Source of the DNA: CAZQAA01 sp964591255
Lineage (GTDB): Bacteria; Desulfobacterota; DSM-4660; Desulfatiglandales; Desulfatiglandaceae
Assembly: GCA_964591255.1 (NCBI GenBank)
Contig: CAZQAA010000015.1
Location: 1 to 24,017 of the forward strand
Reading direction: 5' to 3'
DNA length: 24,017 nucleotides
Positions within the stretch are counted from its first letter, which is position 1. The number at the start of each line of letters is the position of its first letter. Positions 23,048-24,017 of the stretch are shown here, in pieces. Below the pieces are notes generated by a model that did not search any database, was not told where the DNA came from, and was given only the letters and a program-made list of their open reading frames with translations. The translations under genes and the position numbers were made by a program.

Positions 23048-23455
23048 CTATTTCCCCGGCTCAATGCGTGTCAGCCCTGTGAAGCGGTCGTAATGTCTGT
23101 CATATGAATAGAGCTCAGTAATCCCGGCCATTTTTATAAAGAATGCATTATATGCGTCGATATAGTCGAGATTTTTTTCCGCATAGGCTGCCAGGGCATG
23201 TAATATGACCTCCTTGTTGGGGCAATGGAGATTCCTTGTATTAAGTATTTTTTCAATTGTGTACCGAACCTCGTCCTTCCCTAACTCGTAATAGGACTCA
23301 AGGACCCATACGATCTCCGCGATTACCAGTTCCGTTGTAAACAGACTCTCTTTTCCCCTTCTGGCTTTTTTAAAGAGTTCTTCGCAGGCACTGGCCTTGC
23401 CGGGATCATCATTGGTCAAAAAACGAAGGAAAATATTCGTGTCAACAAATCTCAT
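23048..23455 (-). CDS. vapC: VapC-type PIN-domain ribonuclease toxin
   Basis: The 135-residue protein is a PIN-domain nuclease. The four acidic residues expected at the metal site are visible: Asp5 in M-R-F-V-D-T-N, Glu47 in V-I-A-E-I, Asp100 in Y-I-D-A-Y-N-A-F, and Asp119 in Y-S-Y-D-R-H. Toxins of this family cleave tRNA or rRNA and are held inactive by the cognate antitoxin. Length and layout are normal and the gene looks intact. Its ATG follows the antitoxin TAA with no gap, so translation is coupled. The T-N-I-F-L-R-F-L-T-N-D-D-P start is typical of VapC proteins paired with AbrB-type antitoxins. A hairpin lies just past the stop. Confidence 0.9.
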   Translation of the reverse strand: MRFVDTNIFLRFLTNDDPGKASACEELFKKARRGKESLFTTELVIAEIVWVLESYYELGKDEVRYTIEKILNTRNLHCPNKEVILHALAAYAEKNLDYIDAYNAFFIKMAGITELYSYDRHYDRFTGLTRIEPGK

Positions 23456-23707
23456 TTACAAATCCTCTGCCAGGTGTTTTGCCAGTCTCTTTCTGACAAC
23501 CTTACGGACATGTTTGAAATCCTCGGGAGTTTTTCGCGGGTTTATGCTGCCCCTCAGCTCCAGTATGTCGCCATGCAGGGGTTTCAAGATAACCTTATCG
23601 TCTTCAATGAGATAAAAGATACTGTCATTGGGCTTGAGCCCCAAAAAATCCCTCACCTCTTTTGGAATAGTGGTCTGCCCCTTGCGTGTGATGGTGGATT
23701 CCAGCAT
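23456..23707 (-). CDS. vapB: AbrB/SpoVT-type antitoxin (VapB)
   Basis: The 83-residue protein has the swapped-hairpin AbrB fold at its N-terminus: S-T-I-T-R-K-G-Q-T-T-I-P-K-E-V-R-D-F-L-G followed by L-K-P-N-D and a V-I-L-K-P strand. This half binds the operator. The C-terminal 40 residues are charged (K-H-V-R-K-V-V-R-K-R-L-A) and should wrap the PIN toxin. AAGGAG lies 8 bases before ATG 23707. The stop abuts the vapC start, giving the standard antitoxin-first order. Regulation is probably by the antitoxin or the complex binding the palindrome over the -10 box. Confidence 0.9.
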   Translation of the reverse strand: MLESTITRKGQTTIPKEVRDFLGLKPNDSIFYLIEDDKVILKPLHGDILELRGSINPRKTPEDFKHVRKVVRKRLAKHLAEDL

Positions 23708-23735
23708 GATGATTTCTCCTTACATTAACATTTTT

Positions 23736-23752
23736 GCATTACATTATAATGC
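23736..23752. promoter_or_regulatory. Operator-like palindrome of vapBC
   Basis: GCATTA-CATTA-TAATGC is a 6-5-6 inverted repeat lying directly over the -10 box of the vapBC promoter. AbrB-type antitoxins usually bind such AT-rich palindromes to repress their own operon, so this is the likely autoregulatory site. Confidence 0.65.
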
Positions 23753-23771
23753 AGGCCTTACCTTGTGTCAA
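23743..23771 (-). promoter_or_regulatory. Consensus sigma70-type promoter of vapBC
   Basis: On the minus strand TTGACA (23771-23766) and TATAAT (23748-23743) are separated by exactly 17 bases, a 12/12 match to consensus at optimal spacing. Transcription would start near 23736, giving a leader of about 29 bases to ATG 23707. An unregulated promoter of this strength would be very active, in keeping with strong autorepression. Confidence 0.8.
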
Positions 23772-23780
23772 TCTATATAT

Positions 23781-23793
23781 TGAGACCTTTGCA
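23781..23793 (+). repeat. IS-end-like box (TGAGACCTTTGCA)
   Basis: The 13-mer resembles the minus-strand reading of the two 27-nt boxes (TGAGATCTTTGAA at 22984-22972 and TAAGACCTTTGAA at 23916-23904). With the latter it forms a 9-bp perfect inverted repeat (AGACCTTTG / CAAAGGTCT) spanning about 136 bp. From memory such ends occur in IS5-group elements; no transposase is present. Confidence 0.45.
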
Positions 23794-24012
23794 GAACCTG
23801 CCAAAAGATGAAGAGGATTATGATGGGCCATATCACCGGGGTTGGTGACAAATTTTGTCAAAAACCGCGTTCAGGACGGGCGGTTTGTGTCCATTCCGGA
23901 AAATTCAAAGGTCTTAGACTCTCGACTCAACACACCCCATATTGTTGACAATTTCCCCAACCTGTGGGATTAATATATAAATCGGTTACCCTGGATAAAA
24001 GGAGACAATGAC
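23794..24012. other. Intergenic region right of vapBC: palindrome, hairpin and possible promoter
   Basis: With the vapBC promoter this makes a gene-free stretch of about 300 bases. It holds a perfect palindrome TGACAAA-T-TTTGTCA (23846-23860), a hairpin AAACCGC / GCGGTTT (23862-23868, 23880-23886) and the second 27-nt box. A TTGACA at 23945-23950 has only weak -10 candidates (ATTAAT at 18 bases, TAATAT at 20). The promoter call for the next gene is therefore tentative. Confidence 0.5.
23890..23916 (+). repeat. 27-nt repeat box, copy 2 (right of vapBC)
   Basis: Same orientation as copy 1 at 22958-22984, with 3 mismatches in 27. It is preceded by a hairpin ending GCGGTTT at 23880-23886, mirroring the hairpin-then-box layout on the left. 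The two copies bracket the whole vapBC module and its promoter, 932 bases apart start to start. Confidence 0.7.
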
Positions 24013-24017
24013 ATGGA
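24013..24017 (+). CDS. Possible start of a gene cut by the window edge
   Basis: AAAAGGAG (23997-24004) lies 8 bases before ATG 24013, a good Shine-Dalgarno distance; the other ATG at 24008 is too close at 3 bases. Only the first codon and part of the second are inside the window, so nothing can be said about the product. Confidence 0.35.

Noticed and set aside
1..24017. CRISPR arrays, tRNA and rRNA genes
   Set aside because: No regularly spaced direct repeats, tRNA cloverleaf signatures or rRNA core sequences were recognised on reading either strand.

Overview
The window looks like chromosomal DNA of a Gram-negative, anaerobe-type bacterium, most probably a member of the Desulfobacterota (former Deltaproteobacteria). 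The support is the gene mix: a DUF134 regulator next to a DUF5320 Gly/aromatic-rich protein, a short stand-alone ArgA-type acetyltransferase, a UPF0280 protein, an FmdB-type zinc ribbon, System II cytochrome c maturation genes (ResB/CcsA), a LysR protein resembling the selenium-metabolism-associated family, and long TPR lipoproteins. This is inferred from family knowledge, not from a database search. I see no rRNA, tRNA, CRISPR array or intact insertion sequence.

Layout. (1) 1-3405, plus strand: a long TPR lipoprotein gene, open at the left edge and split by a -1 frame change at an A6 run, followed by an unrecognised two-TM coiled-coil protein with a RelE/ParE-like C-terminal segment. A perfect hairpin closes this block. 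(2) 3445-4240, minus strand: DUF134 and DUF5320 genes in one transcription unit, with a good sigma70-type promoter bracketed by two GAGC-N4-GCTC palindromes. (3) 4426-10419, plus strand, tightly packed: alr, argS, a SPOR-domain membrane protein, an ArgA-like GNAT, tatB, tatC and a UPF0280 gene. Several junctions overlap. (4) 10407-11934: an FmdB-type zinc-ribbon gene (minus, TTG start), then a divergently promoted HNH endonuclease gene and a small exported protein. (5) 11938-16362, minus strand: serS, glmS and an M20 peptidase, in that order of transcription. (6) 16567-22519, plus strand: resB, ccsA, cca-type nucleotidyltransferase, a LysR regulator, tatD and maf, mostly overlapping or nearly so. 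(7) 22520-24017: AT-richer, gene-poor and repeat-rich DNA around a minus-strand vapBC toxin-antitoxin pair.

Most genes are housekeeping: cell wall precursor supply (alr, glmS), tRNA charging and maturation (argS, serS, cca), protein export (tatBC), arginine synthesis and cytochrome c maturation. The accessory signals lie in two places. One is the DUF134 promoter, whose paired operators are about 53 bp apart (five helical turns) and suggest autoregulation. The other is the right end, where vapBC has a 12/12 consensus promoter with an operator-like palindrome over its -10 box. It sits between two direct copies of a 27-nt box, each preceded by a hairpin, which look like remnants of a small mobile or repeated element. 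I found no convincing wholly new system. The best leads are the twin-operator DUF134 promoter, the repeat-flanked vapBC cassette and the membrane coiled-coil protein with a toxin-like C-terminus.
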